From Prevotella veroralis DSM 19559 = JCM 6290 (GTDB lineage: Bacteria; Bacteroidota; Bacteroidia; Bacteroidales; Bacteroidaceae), in contig NZ_KB898336.1 in NCBI RefSeq assembly GCF_000377625.1, forward strand, positions 1 through 64,000: DNA of 64,000 nt, read 5' to 3'. Below are positions 55,897 to 64,000 of the stretch, piece after piece (the stretch's first letter is position 1; every line of letters begins with the position of its first letter). A program made the translations under genes and the position numbers. The notes under the pieces are model-generated. The model made no database searches. It was not told the DNA's origin and saw only the letters and a program-made list of their open reading frames with translations.

Positions 55897-57429
55897 ATGG
55901 CAGAAGAATTCGAAAACAAAGAGGTTCAGTCTGAACAGAATGACAATGGCCGTGAGGGCTATTCTGCAGCTGAACAAAGTGGTTACCAAAGAGAGTACCG
56001 TGGCACAGGACGCCCACAACGTCCACGTATTCACACTCAACGTGCTTACAGCAGTGATAGGGCTAATGGCGGAAACAACGAAGGTGGATTCCGTCCGGAG
56101 GGTTTTGGTTCTGGCTTACAAAGCAGTAGTCGCCCTCAACAAGGTGGTTATCGCCCACGTCAGAACAACTATGGTGGCGGATACAACAATCGTAATAGTT
56201 ATCAAAGTCGCCCTCAACAAGGTGGTTATCGTCCACGTTATAACAACAACAATGGCGAAGAGAGAGGGTATCAATCACGTCAAGGTGGATACCAAAGTCG
56301 TGGTGGCTATCAAAGCAGACCACAGCAGGGTGGCTATCGTCCACGTTATAACAACGAAGAAGGTGGGTACCAGTCACAGGGTTACCGTCCACGTTATAAC
56401 AACAACACTAACGCAGAAGGAGAAGAGAACAACAATGGTTATCAAGTAAACCAGAGCGGCTATCAGCCACATCAAGGTGGTTACCAGAACCGCAACGGAT
56501 ATAACAATCGCGGTGGTTATAACAATCGTGGAGGCTATCAGAGTCGCGGTGGGTACAATAATCGCAGTGGTTATAATAACCATGGTGGATATAATAATCG
56601 TGGTGGTTATAACCAAGGAGGTTATCGTCAGCGCACGGCAGATTATGATCCAAATGCAAAGTATTCAATGAAGAAACGCATTGAATATAAGGAAGAGAAC
56701 TTCGATCCAAACGAACCTATCCGATTGAATAAGTATCTTGCAAATGCTGGTGTCTGTTCACGTCGTGAAGCTGATGAATTTATCCTTTCAGGTGCTGTCA
56801 CCGTCAATGGCGAGGTGGTAAAGGAACTCGGAAGTAAGGTTTTACGTACTGATGTAGTACTCTTTCAGGATAAGCCAGTATCATTGGAAAAGAAAGTGTA
56901 TGTCCTATTGAACAAGCCTAAGGATTATGTTACAACAAGCGATGACCCACAACAGCGTAAGACTGTAATGGACCTTGTTAAGGGTGCTTGTCCTGAACGT
57001 ATCTATCCTGTAGGACGCCTTGATCGTAACACAACAGGTGTATTGCTTCTTACAAATGATGGCGACCTTGCTTCTAAACTCACACATCCTAAGTTCTTAA
57101 AGAAGAAGGTTTATCATGTATTCCTTGATAAGCCTGTTACTGCAAACGACCTTCAGAAGATCTCTGATGGTATCGAGCTTGAAGACGGAGAGATAAAGGC
57201 TGACGCTATTGAGTACGCTAGTCCTGACGACTTGACACAGGTTGGCATTGAGATTCACAGCGGTAAGAACCGTATCGTTCGTCGTATCTTCGAGAGCCTT
57301 GGCTATCGTGTTGTAAAGCTTGATCGTGTACAGTTCGCTGGTCTAACAAAGAAGAATGTACGTCGTGGTGATTGGCGTTTCCTCACAGAGAAGGAAGTCG
57401 ATATGCTGCGCATGGGTGCGTTTGAATAG
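55897..57429 (+). CDS. RsuA/RluB-family pseudouridine synthase with long RGG/YGG-like N-terminal domain
   Basis: Of the 510 residues, 1-265 are low complexity, rich in Gly, Tyr, Asn, Arg and Gln. They repeat SRPQQGGYRPRYNN (e.g. 79-90, 105-116, 140-152) and then NNRGGY (200-240). This is followed by an S4 RNA-binding domain (about 274-320, IRLNKYLANAGVCSRREADEF) and the catalytic domain with Asp376 in GRLDRNTTG. The C-terminal half should isomerise a uridine in 23S rRNA, like RluB. The N-terminal tail may bind RNA or condense. The domain is encoded by near-repetitive DNA, so copy number may vary. Confidence 0.9.
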   Translation: MAEEFENKEVQSEQNDNGREGYSAAEQSGYQREYRGTGRPQRPRIHTQRAYSSDRANGGNNEGGFRPEGFGSGLQSSSRPQQGGYRPRQNNYGGGYNNRNSYQSRPQQGGYRPRYNNNNGEERGYQSRQGGYQSRGGYQSRPQQGGYRPRYNNEEGGYQSQGYRPRYNNNTNAEGEENNNGYQVNQSGYQPHQGGYQNRNGYNNRGGYNNRGGYQSRGGYNNRSGYNNHGGYNNRGGYNQGGYRQRTADYDPNAKYSMKKRIEYKEENFDPNEPIRLNKYLANAGVCSRREADEFILSGAVTVNGEVVKELGSKVLRTDVVLFQDKPVSLEKKVYVLLNKPKDYVTTSDDPQQRKTVMDLVKGACPERIYPVGRLDRNTTGVLLLTNDGDLASKLTHPKFLKKKVYHVFLDKPVTANDLQKISDGIELEDGEIKADAIEYASPDDLTQVGIEIHSGKNRIVRRIFESLGYRVVKLDRVQFAGLTKKNVRRGDWRFLTEKEVDMLRMGAFE

Positions 57430-57430
57430 A

Positions 57431-57470
57431 AGCCTCCCCAAGCCCCTCCGAAAGGAGGGGGTGTGAGAGG
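57431..57470 (+). repeat. family B hairpin after the pseudouridine synthase gene
   Basis: AAGCCTCCCCAAGCCCCTCC... with the hairpin CCCCTCC-GAAA-GGAGGGG starts 2 bases after the stop codon, in sense. Confidence 0.8.
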
Positions 57471-57592
57471 ATAAACGAGGATAAAGACTTCTACAATAAA
57501 CTTCTAAGGAAAGAATGTGTAAAGAGATTCCCTCTTTATTCCTTTTCCTTTTCCTTTGAGCTTGTTGAGAAGTCCTAATTACGATACAAAAG

Positions 57593-58984
57593 ATGAAAAG
57601 AACAAAAGTCGTCGATGCACTTGCTTGCACCGACTTTGGTAAAGATATTAATGTAAAAGGTTGGGTTCGCTCACATAGAAGTAGCAAGGCTGTTGACTTC
57701 ATCGCACTGAACGATGGTTCTACTATCAAGAACATTCAGGTGGTTGTTGACCCTACTACAATCGAAGAAGAGAAACTGAAGAGCATTACAACAGGCGCTT
57801 GTATCAGCGTTATCGGTACGCTTGTAGAGAGTCAGGGAGCTGGTCAGACGTCAGAGATCCAATGTAAAGAGATTGAAATCTACGGTCTTTGCCCAAGCGA
57901 CTACCCTATGCAAAAGAAGGGGCAGAGCTTTGAGTATATGCGCAAGTATGGTCACATGCGTCTGCGTACCAATACTTTCGGTGCTGTCTTCCGCATTCGC
58001 CACAACATGGCAATCGCTATCCACAAGTACTTCCACGACCATGGTTACTATTATTTCCACACTCCATTGATTACGGGTAGTGATGCCGAGGGTGCTGGAA
58101 ATATGTTCCAAGTAACAACACTCGACCTGGATCGCATCGCAAAGAACGGTGAGGTTGATTACAGTGCAGACTTCTTCGGTAAGCGCACGAACCTTACTGT
58201 ATCTGGTCAACTTGAGGGTGAACTCGGTGCAACATCATTGGGTGCTATCTATACTTTCGGTCCTACTTTCCGTGCAGAGAACTCTAATACACCTCGTCAC
58301 TTGGCAGAGTTCTGGATGGTTGAACCCGAAGTTGCCTTTATTGATAAAGACGAACTGATGGATCTTGAGGAAGACTTCATCAAGTACTGCGTTCGCTGGG
58401 CACTGGAGAACTGCAAGGACGACCTTGAATTCCTTAACAAGATGATTGACAAGGGACTGATTGCTCGCCTAGAGGGTGTACTCAAGGAAGAGTTTGTTCG
58501 CCTAACCTACACTGAAGGTATAGAGATTCTTCAGAAAGCAGTTGCTGATGGTGTGAAGTTCGAGTTCCCAATCACTGGTTGGGGAATGGATCTCAGCAGT
58601 GAGCATGAGCGCTATCTCGTTGAGGAACACTTCAAGCGTCCTGTCATCATGACCGACTATCCAAGCGAAATCAAGTCGTTCTATATGAAGAAGAACCCTG
58701 ATGGCAAAACAATGCAGGGAACAGACGTCCTTTTCCCACATATCGGTGAGATCATTGGCGGCTCTGTCCGTGAAGAGAATTACGATAAGTTACTTGCAGA
58801 GATCGATAATCGTGGTATGAAACGTGAGGTTTACGACTGGTACCTCGATACTCGCAAGTATGGAACCTGTCCACATGGTGGCTTCGGACTTGGTTTCGAA
58901 CGACTCATTCTCTTCGTTACTGGTATGCAAAACATCCGTGACGTAATCCCATTTGCACGTACTCCAAAGAACGCAGAGTTCTAA
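57593..58984 (+). CDS. asnS: asparaginyl-tRNA synthetase
   Basis: Class IIb synthetase. The 463 residues have the anticodon-binding OB fold (about 13-110, [22 protein letters not shown]), motif 2 in [24 protein letters not shown] and motif 3 in [36 protein letters not shown] is characteristic of AsnRS as opposed to AspRS. Normal length. The start at 57593 follows a 160-base spacer with the family B hairpin and no obvious promoter. Confidence 0.96.
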   Translation: MKRTKVVDALACTDFGKDINVKGWVRSHRSSKAVDFIALNDGSTIKNIQVVVDPTTIEEEKLKSITTGACISVIGTLVESQGAGQTSEIQCKEIEIYGLCPSDYPMQKKGQSFEYMRKYGHMRLRTNTFGAVFRIRHNMAIAIHKYFHDHGYYYFHTPLITGSDAEGAGNMFQVTTLDLDRIAKNGEVDYSADFFGKRTNLTVSGQLEGELGATSLGAIYTFGPTFRAENSNTPRHLAEFWMVEPEVAFIDKDELMDLEEDFIKYCVRWALENCKDDLEFLNKMIDKGLIARLEGVLKEEFVRLTYTEGIEILQKAVADGVKFEFPITGWGMDLSSEHERYLVEEHFKRPVIMTDYPSEIKSFYMKKNPDGKTMQGTDVLFPHIGEIIGGSVREENYDKLLAEIDNRGMKREVYDWYLDTRKYGTCPHGGFGLGFERLILFVTGMQNIRDVIPFARTPKNAEF

Positions 58985-58998
58985 AGATAAGATACCAG

Positions 58999-59034
58999 AA
59001 GGCGACTATCTTAACAGATGGTCGCCTTTTTTAT
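58999..59034 (+). terminator. terminator of asnS
   Basis: A 13-bp stem with one wobble (AAGGCGACTATCT with AGATGGTCGCCTT) and loop TAAC is followed by TTTTTTATTT. Confidence 0.9.
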
Positions 59035-59310
59035 TTACCTAAAATAAACATATTACTCTATAAAACGCTTGAAAGGGATTCCCTCTTTCCGTTTCAATCT
59101 AAAGTTTGCTTTCACTTCTATCATTCCTACATCTATCATAAGCGACTGGTGGATAGCATAATACTGGAGTTGATAAAGATGACAGGAAACTAAACAAAGA
59201 AATGATGATAGTATCATGTCGCTGAAAAACACCATGTTGTCTGCAAGAAAGTATGTAAACGTAAACTTAAACGCCTAACCCTTTCTGCTGATTATCGTTA
59301 TACATTCTAA
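59035..59310. repeat. gene-free stretch with family D element (about 59101-59196)
   Basis: AAAGTTTGCTTTCAC at the left and GATGACAGGAAACTAAAC at the right form imperfect inverted ends. The same end motif is at 59577-59592 and in the element at 60268-60366. Short frames on the minus strand are not convincing. Confidence 0.55.
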
Positions 59311-59410
59311 AGTTTTTCTGTAACTTTGTCTTTGGTAATCATCGCTTGGTTGTTTTGTAAATTGTTGATTTTCAAATATAAAGTTACAAAAAACTAACGA
59401 GATTACCAAC
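59311..59410 (+). other. interleaved inverted repeats (pseudoknot topology)
   Basis: Arm A at 59311-59327 pairs with A' at 59380-59395 (16 bp with a single bulged C). Arm B at 59332-59340 pairs with B' at 59401-59409 (9 bp). The order A-B-A'-B' gives an H-type pseudoknot if transcribed. TAACTTTG (59321-59328) lies within arm A, and TATATTTG on the minus strand at 59373-59380. Confidence 0.5.
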
Positions 59411-59449
59411 TTTTAAAAGGACTTTCTTAACCCGAACTTGCGTATAATA

Positions 59450-59566
59450 ATGGGCTATTTACTCTATAATAAGAATTTTGAATGTAAAGAACTTTCAGAA
59501 ATAAATGATATCATTGTAATAGCTGAAGAGAGATTACGAAGTGGGCTATCATTTACACATCTATAA
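59450..59566 (+). CDS. possible small open reading frame
   Basis: The 38-residue product MGYLLYNKNFECKELSEIND... has protein-like composition, ATG start and TAA stop. I recognise no family. It may be a remnant of a larger gene or a chance frame. It follows the pseudoknot-like structure. Confidence 0.2.
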   Translation: MGYLLYNKNFECKELSEINDIIVIAEERLRSGLSFTHL

Positions 59567-59638
59567 GAATGACGGGAGTGACAGCAAACTAATTTTCAGT
59601 AAAATAATTAATTCCTTGTTTTATCTATTACCTTTTAC

Positions 59639-59646
59639 TACCTTTG
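59639..59646 (+). promoter_or_regulatory. TAnnTTTG promoter of the OsmC-like gene
   Basis: TACCTTTG, 62 bases before the ATG at 59708. Confidence 0.65.
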
Positions 59647-59707
59647 TCGAAACATATAGATGTTATTAACCAACCGAAAGATTATTACTAATTTAAAAGA
59701 TACAATT

Positions 59708-60112
59708 ATGACAGTTACAAAAGCAATTTATCAAGGGAAAGGGCGAGTTGAAGCAACACACGTAAGGTCTGCTGTAACCATAAACACTGATGCTGGTAAG
59801 GCTGTAGGGGGATTGGGGGAGAATCAAAACCCTGTTGAGTTATTGGGTAATTCACTGGCTGCATGTGCGCTGACGATGATGGGATTGCAAGCAGAACGTG
59901 GTGGTGTAGATTTTTCTGGTTGCTATGCTGAGATTGGTCAGATAGAAGAAGATATGGAGACTTTCGCTGTTTCACGTATTCCAATCACCTTCCATCTGAA
60001 GGCTTCATTTGACGAGAAGCAACGTAAGAAGTTTGAGCATATCGCTCGCAAGACTTGTTTTGTTGGCAATACGCTAACGGCAGAGAAGGTTTTTACTTTT
60101 GTTTATGAGTAA
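59708..60112 (+). CDS. OsmC-family protein
   Basis: About 134 residues of the OsmC/Ohr fold, a family of thiol peroxidases. Two cysteines that would form the redox pair are in SLAACALTMMGL and KTCFVGNTLTAEKV. ENQNPVELLGNSLAACA is the family core block. An upstream ATG at 59660 would add 16 lysine- and asparagine-rich residues that are not part of the fold; 59708 (MTVTKAIYQG) matches the family start. Whether it detoxifies organic hydroperoxides is an inference. Confidence 0.85.
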   Translation: MTVTKAIYQGKGRVEATHVRSAVTINTDAGKAVGGLGENQNPVELLGNSLAACALTMMGLQAERGGVDFSGCYAEIGQIEEDMETFAVSRIPITFHLKASFDEKQRKKFEHIARKTCFVGNTLTAEKVFTFVYE

Positions 60113-60150
60113 CTCCATGATATGATTTAAGAACCAAGACTTACTTATTA

Positions 60151-60196
60151 AATAAAGGACATTTGGAAGATCTAAGATCGCCAAATATCCTTTATT
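60151..60196 (+). terminator. terminator of the OsmC-like gene
   Basis: AATAAAGGACATTTGG pairs with CCAAATATCCTTTATT with one mismatch. The hairpin resembles the one after tcdA in its arms. Confidence 0.7.
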
Positions 60197-60495
60197 ATTC
60201 TCTTATCGTAAATTCGAATTACATCATTTCAACCTTGATTACTATATAAAGTACTTATCGAAAAACTTATTTGGCTTGCTGTCATTCCTATCACTCCTTT
60301 ACCTCTCATAAAACACTGATTATAAAAATCATACAGAGGAATGTTAAAAGTGACAGCAAACTAAAATACAAAATAATTAGGTATTTCTTTCTCTCTAAGA
60401 AGATGCTCCAGTTAAGCTTGGTATACGATTCTTCTTGCGTCATCGTTTCTTGACGTTATGCAATAATTTGCCCATATTGCCGTTATGAGAGATGT
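60197..60495. repeat. gene-free stretch with family D element (60268-60366)
   Basis: TTGGCTTGCTGTCATTCC at the left and AGTGACAGCAAACTAAA at the right form inverted ends of about 12 bp around roughly 70 bases of AT-rich DNA. No gene; the histidine kinase promoter is not identifiable. Confidence 0.55.
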
Positions 60496-61662
60496 ATGCA
60501 ATGGACAGATAGAATCAGACAGGTAAAGATCTTATTAGTCTTGGCAGCTATTTTTATAGCTGTTGCCTCTTTGCTTATCTCACATTCTTTGATACGTGAT
60601 TTGGCACAACAAGAAAGGAGTAAGATGGAGGTCTGGGCTGAAGCTATGAGGACTTTGAGTGAAGCTGATTATAATGCTGACCTTAGTTTAGTATTAAAAG
60701 TTTTAGATGAGAATAATACGATACCTGTGGTTGTACTTGGCAAGGATGGTACGGTCACGGAGTATCGAAATGTGAAAATTAGTGCTAGTAATAAATCTGA
60801 TAGTGTGAAATATGTAAATAAAGTAGCACAACAGATGAAAGGCGCAGGGCAGGTTATTCGAATTCCATTGGCAAATAATCATAATGATTATATAGAAGTT
60901 TGCTATGATGAATCACTCATGTTGAGACGAATAGCTATTTATCCTTATATACAATTAGGGGTTGTAATGCTTTTTGTTGTCGTTGCTATCTTTGCATTAT
61001 TGACATCTAAAAGGGCAGAACAGAATAAGGTTTGGGTGGGGTTAAGTAAGGAAACAGCACACCAGTTGGGTACTCCTATATCCTCTTTAATGGCTTGGTT
61101 AGCTATTTTGAAGGAGACCTATCCCAATGATAAATTACTTCCGGAATTAGATAAGGACGTACAACGATTGCAGCTTGTTGCAGATCGCTTTTCTAAGATA
61201 GGTTCTATTCCAGAACCTGTCCCAGCCAGTATGAATGAGGTCTTATATCATGTTGTTGACTATATGGATCGCCGCACTTCCAAGAAAATACAGATGATAA
61301 CAGATCTGCCAGACGAGGATATTATAATAAAAATGAATGCTTCGTTATTTGAATGGGTTATAGAGAATCTTTGTAAGAATGCGGTAGATGCGATGGGAGG
61401 AGAATGTGGTCAGATCGTCCTTCATCTTGAACAAATTGATAATAAAGTTGTTGTTGAAATATCAGATACTGGTAAAGGTATAAAGAGAAAGAACATTAAG
61501 AATGTATTTCGTCCTGGTTTTACAACAAAACAGCGTGGTTGGGGACTTGGATTAAGTCTTGCTAAACGTATTGTGGAGGATTATCATTATGGTAAGATCT
61601 TTGTTAAATGTTCCGAGATAGGACATGGTACAACCTTTAGAATTGAACTGAATAAAAGCTGA
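60496..61662 (+). CDS. sensor histidine kinase, orphan
   Basis: Inner-membrane kinase of 388 residues: transmembrane helices at about 11-29 and 152-170 flank a roughly 120-residue periplasmic sensor. The phosphoacceptor is His189 in KETAHQLGTPISSLMAW, a variant of the H-box. The N-box is ENLCKNAVDAMGG, the G1 box DTGKGI, and the G2 box GWGLGLSLAKRIVEDYHYG. No HAMP domain and no response regulator are adjacent, so partner and signal are unknown. Base composition is like its neighbours. Confidence 0.9.
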   Translation: MQWTDRIRQVKILLVLAAIFIAVASLLISHSLIRDLAQQERSKMEVWAEAMRTLSEADYNADLSLVLKVLDENNTIPVVVLGKDGTVTEYRNVKISASNKSDSVKYVNKVAQQMKGAGQVIRIPLANNHNDYIEVCYDESLMLRRIAIYPYIQLGVVMLFVVVAIFALLTSKRAEQNKVWVGLSKETAHQLGTPISSLMAWLAILKETYPNDKLLPELDKDVQRLQLVADRFSKIGSIPEPVPASMNEVLYHVVDYMDRRTSKKIQMITDLPDEDIIIKMNASLFEWVIENLCKNAVDAMGGECGQIVLHLEQIDNKVVVEISDTGKGIKRKNIKNVFRPGFTTKQRGWGLGLSLAKRIVEDYHYGKIFVKCSEIGHGTTFRIELNKS

Positions 61663-61812
61663 TTTTATCCTTTCTATATTCAGATAAACTATTCAATTAA
61701 GGGGACTAAAGACGGGTGGCAGGCGTGATAAGTATGTCCTTTTCCCGAGTCTTTACGCCTGTATATCTTTACATTTTTACTTATAATTTGCTTATAATCA
61801 GAAAAATATTCG

Positions 61813-61820
61813 TAACTTTG
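61813..61820 (+). promoter_or_regulatory. TAnnTTTG promoter of yceD-rpmF-fabH
   Basis: TAACTTTG, only 10 bases before the yceD ATG, so the leader is very short. Confidence 0.7.
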
Positions 61821-61830
61821 CAACCCGATT

Positions 61831-62352
61831 ATGGACTTAGAAACCCTTAAAATCGACTTGAAAGGTCTTAATGAAGGTGTTAATTACCTTGAGTTTGACC
61901 TTGATGACACTTACTTTAAGGCTATTGATGCTCCTGAAGTGAGTCAGGGTAAGGTGCGTGTTCTTCTTGATATTACGCGTACAGGAAATGATTTCTTTAC
62001 CCTGGACTTCCATGAGACAGGCGTGGTAATGGTTCCATGCGATATTTGCCTTGATCCAATGGAGCAGTCCATAGAGACAACACAACGTCTCGAAGTAAAA
62101 TTAGGAACAGAAAACTCAGAAGAGGATGACCTTGTAATGGTGGCCGAGGACGAAGGAATACTCGATATTACATGGTACCTCTACGAATTCATTGCCCTCG
62201 CAATCCCTATCAAGCATGTGCATGCACCTGGAAAATGCAACCCTGCTATGATACGTATTCTTGAGGAGTACTCTGCCACCCGAAGTGGTCAGGAGGGAAA
62301 CGAGACGCCAATGGATCCGCGCTGGGAAGCTCTATTAAAATTGAAAGAATAA
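61831..62352 (+). CDS. yceD: YceD/DUF177-family protein
   Basis: The 173 residues match the YceD family, implicated in 23S rRNA maturation. The CDIC pair at PCDICLDPMEQ and a later cysteine in PGKCNPAMI are visible. It is placed directly before rpmF and fabH, the conserved order in bacteria, and lies 22 bases before rpmF. Confidence 0.88.
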   Translation: MDLETLKIDLKGLNEGVNYLEFDLDDTYFKAIDAPEVSQGKVRVLLDITRTGNDFFTLDFHETGVVMVPCDICLDPMEQSIETTQRLEVKLGTENSEEDDLVMVAEDEGILDITWYLYEFIALAIPIKHVHAPGKCNPAMIRILEEYSATRSGQEGNETPMDPRWEALLKLKE

Positions 62353-62374
62353 TATATTAAACGTTTAAAGAATT

Positions 62375-62560
62375 ATGGCACATCCAAAAAGAAGACAGTC
62401 AAAGACTCGTACACTCAAGAGAAGAACTCACGATAAGGCAGTAGCTCCTACATTGGCAGTATGCCCTAATTGTGGTGCTTATTATGTTTATCACACAGTA
62501 TGCCCTACTTGCGGTTACTATCGTGGTAAAGTTGCTGTCGTAAAGGAAACGGCTGAATAA
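62375..62560 (+). CDS. rpmF: 50S ribosomal protein L32
   Basis: The 61 residues begin with the canonical AHPKRRQSKTRTLKRRTHDK and carry the zinc-type pairs CPNC and CPTC. Length and position are typical. Confidence 0.97.
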   Translation: MAHPKRRQSKTRTLKRRTHDKAVAPTLAVCPNCGAYYVYHTVCPTCGYYRGKVAVVKETAE

Positions 62561-62562
62561 AT

Positions 62563-63582
62563 ATGAGTAAAATCAATGCGATCATAACGGGTGTCGCAGG
62601 TTACGTGCCAGACTATGTCCTCAACAATGAGGAATTGTCGCGCATGGTTGATACCAACGACGAGTGGATTACCACACGTACAGGTATTAAGGAGCGCAGA
62701 ATCCTAACAGAGGAGGGACTTGGTACTTCTTATATGGCTCGAAAGGCTGCTAAACTTCTGATGAAGAAGACTGGTGCAGACCCTGATAGTATTGATGCTG
62801 TCATTGTAGCCACTACGACCCCTGACTATCCTCACCCATCTACAGCTTCTATTGTATTAGGTAAGTTGGGTTTGAAGAATGCTTTCGCATTTGACTTTGC
62901 TGCAGCTTGCTGTGGTTTCATGTATGCATTTGATGTAGCCTGCAACATGATTCAAAGCGGTCGCCATAAGCGTATTATCGTTATTGGTGCAGATAAGATG
63001 TCATCAATTACTGATTATCGCGATCGTGCGACATGCCCGCTTTTCGGTGATGGTGCTGGTGCTGTTATGGTTGAAGGTACAGAAGAGGAAGGAATCGGTT
63101 TGATAGATTCTTATCATCGCACAGATGGTAAAGGGCTTCCATTCTTGCATGTTAAGGCAGGCGGTTCTGTATGTCCTTCATCTCGTTTCACTGTTGATCA
63201 TCGTTTGCATTACACCTATCAAGAAGGTCGTACAGTCTTCCGTTATGCTGTAACAGCAATGGGTGATGATTGTGCAACATTGCTTGAGCGTAATGGTTTG
63301 ACACAGAATGACATTGATCACGTTGTCTGTCATCAGGCTAACTTACGTATCATAGAAGCAGTGGCAAAGCGTATTGGTGTTCCAATGGACAAGGTATTGG
63401 TTAACATACAGCGTTATGGTAATACCAGTGCAGCCTGCATGCCTCTCGTTCTTTGGGATTTTGAGTCACAGCTAAAGAAAGGTGATAACATCATCTTTAC
63501 GGCATTCGGAGCTGGTTTCGTCAATGGTGCATCTTATTATAAGTGGGCATACGACGGAAAGTCAGTAGCGGTTAAGAAATAA
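62563..63582 (+). CDS. fabH: 3-oxoacyl-ACP synthase III
   Basis: Condenses acetyl-CoA (or a branched acyl-CoA) with malonyl-ACP to start fatty acid synthesis. The 339 residues have the catalytic Cys116 in FAAACCGFMYA, His in CHQANLRII and Asn in YGNTSAA. It starts 2 bases after the rpmF stop. plsX, often between rpmF and fabH in other bacteria, is absent here. Confidence 0.96.
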   Translation: MSKINAIITGVAGYVPDYVLNNEELSRMVDTNDEWITTRTGIKERRILTEEGLGTSYMARKAAKLLMKKTGADPDSIDAVIVATTTPDYPHPSTASIVLGKLGLKNAFAFDFAAACCGFMYAFDVACNMIQSGRHKRIIVIGADKMSSITDYRDRATCPLFGDGAGAVMVEGTEEEGIGLIDSYHRTDGKGLPFLHVKAGGSVCPSSRFTVDHRLHYTYQEGRTVFRYAVTAMGDDCATLLERNGLTQNDIDHVVCHQANLRIIEAVAKRIGVPMDKVLVNIQRYGNTSAACMPLVLWDFESQLKKGDNIIFTAFGAGFVNGASYYKWAYDGKSVAVKK

Positions 63583-63605
63583 GACTCTAAGTTATCATAT
63601 AATTG

Positions 63606-63648
63606 AAACGCATCTTTCTTTTCCTATAAGATTGATGCGTTTTTTTAG
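63606..63648 (+). terminator. terminator of yceD-rpmF-fabH
   Basis: AAACGCATC pairs with GATGCGTTT around a 20-base loop, with a T-run. The era start follows 12 bases later, so era may depend on read-through. Confidence 0.75.
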
Positions 63649-63659
63649 AAGTAACCATT

Positions 63660-64000
63660 ATGCACAAAGCAGGATTCGTAAACATTGTTGGTAACCCGAA
63701 TGTTGGTAAGAGTACATTAATGAATCAGCTCGTTGGTGAGAAACTTAGTATTGCCACCTTTAAAGCACAGACAACACGCCATCGTATTATGGGTATTGTC
63801 AATACAGACGATTCACAGATAGTCTTCTCTGATACTCCTGGCGTATTGAAGCCTAATTATAAGATGCAGGAGATGATGCTTCAGTTCTCTGAATCGGCCT
63901 TAGCTGATGCTGACATCTTGCTCTATGTGACGGATGTCGTTGAGAACCCAGAGAAGAATATGGACTTCCTAGAGAAAGTCTCAAAGATGACAATACCAGT
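63660..64000 (+). CDS. era: GTPase Era, 5' part
   Basis: An ATG at 63660 opens a frame that runs off the window after 113 residues: [18 protein letters not shown]... The G1 motif GNPNVGKST and G3 DTPGVLKP are present, with the Era-typical TTRHRIMGI between them. The KH domain lies beyond the window. Era acts in 30S ribosome maturation. Confidence 0.93.
   Translation, partial: MHKAGFVNIVGNPNVGKSTLMNQLVGEKLSIATFKAQTTRHRIMGIVNTDDSQIVFSDTPGVLKPNYKMQEMMLQFSESALADADILLYVTDVVENPEKNMDFLEKVSKMTIP

Noticed and set aside
56374..56710. Long frames in other phases of the RGG-coding region
   Set aside because: They result from the biased repetitive codons of the real gene; the main frame continues into a conserved enzyme.

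Overview
The window reads as a chromosomal segment of a Bacteroidales bacterium, most likely Prevotella sensu lato of oral type. The basis is the Bacteroidota promoter motif TAnnTTTG in front of many genes, a SusC/SusD pair, a type IX secretion C-terminal sorting domain, the gene order tig-clpP-clpX-recQ, an HU-related DNA-binding protein, an eukaryote-like alpha2 glycyl-tRNA synthetase, and abundant short intergenic repeats. The species cannot be fixed from the sequence alone. Most genes are housekeeping. No phage, complete insertion sequence, CRISPR array or clear genomic island was seen.

Layout. 0-1 kb: end of an rRNA operon (5S) and tRNA-Ser(CGA). 1-6 kb: lptB, a T9SS-sorted leucine-rich-repeat-like protein, and the MlaE/MlaF lipid-transport pair. 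6-11 kb: a SusC/SusD outer-membrane importer with no enzyme or regulator beside it. 11-17 kb: trigger factor, ClpP, ClpX and RecQ. 17.8-26.4 kb: guaB, two parvulin-type periplasmic chaperones, an LptA/OstA-like protein, a small membrane protein and mutL; the middle of this run serves outer-membrane biogenesis. 26.9-31.2 kb: a fused lipoate ligase-lipoyl synthase, a small FMN-binding protein with a monooxygenase-like partner, and asd. 31.4-37.8 kb: a YhcG-type nuclease, a CPA2 cation antiporter, a LolD-like ATPase, a CvfB-like S1 protein and TcdA. 38.6-45.4 kb (minus strand): dxs-trkA-trkH and a MATE exporter. 45.6-52.8 kb: an FKBP lipoprotein and glyS, divergent from parC, then a putative outer-membrane protein and an S41 protease lipoprotein. 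53-59 kb: tRNA-Leu, an HU-related protein, two tRNA-Val, purB, an RGG-rich pseudouridine synthase and asnS. 59.7-64 kb: an OsmC-like protein, an orphan histidine kinase, yceD-rpmF-fabH and the start of era, which runs off the end.

The accessory interest is between the genes. At least four families of short palindromic repeats recur: (A) elements of 94-140 bp ended by a 28-bp inverted repeat; (B) GC-rich hairpins that often lie just after stop codons, in the sense of the upstream gene; (C) tandem 20-24 bp units of the GAAACGCC type; (D) elements near 96 bp with ends related to AGTTTGCTGTCA. There are also five separate tandem arrays with 21, 22, 45, 66 and 111 bp units. Two promoter regions deserve a closer look: the clpP promoter lies between perfect 13-bp inverted repeats, and the gene-free region before the OsmC gene holds interleaved inverted repeats with pseudoknot topology. 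Several gene starts were moved downstream because the longest reading frame begins inside a TAnnTTTG promoter or at an implausible TTG.
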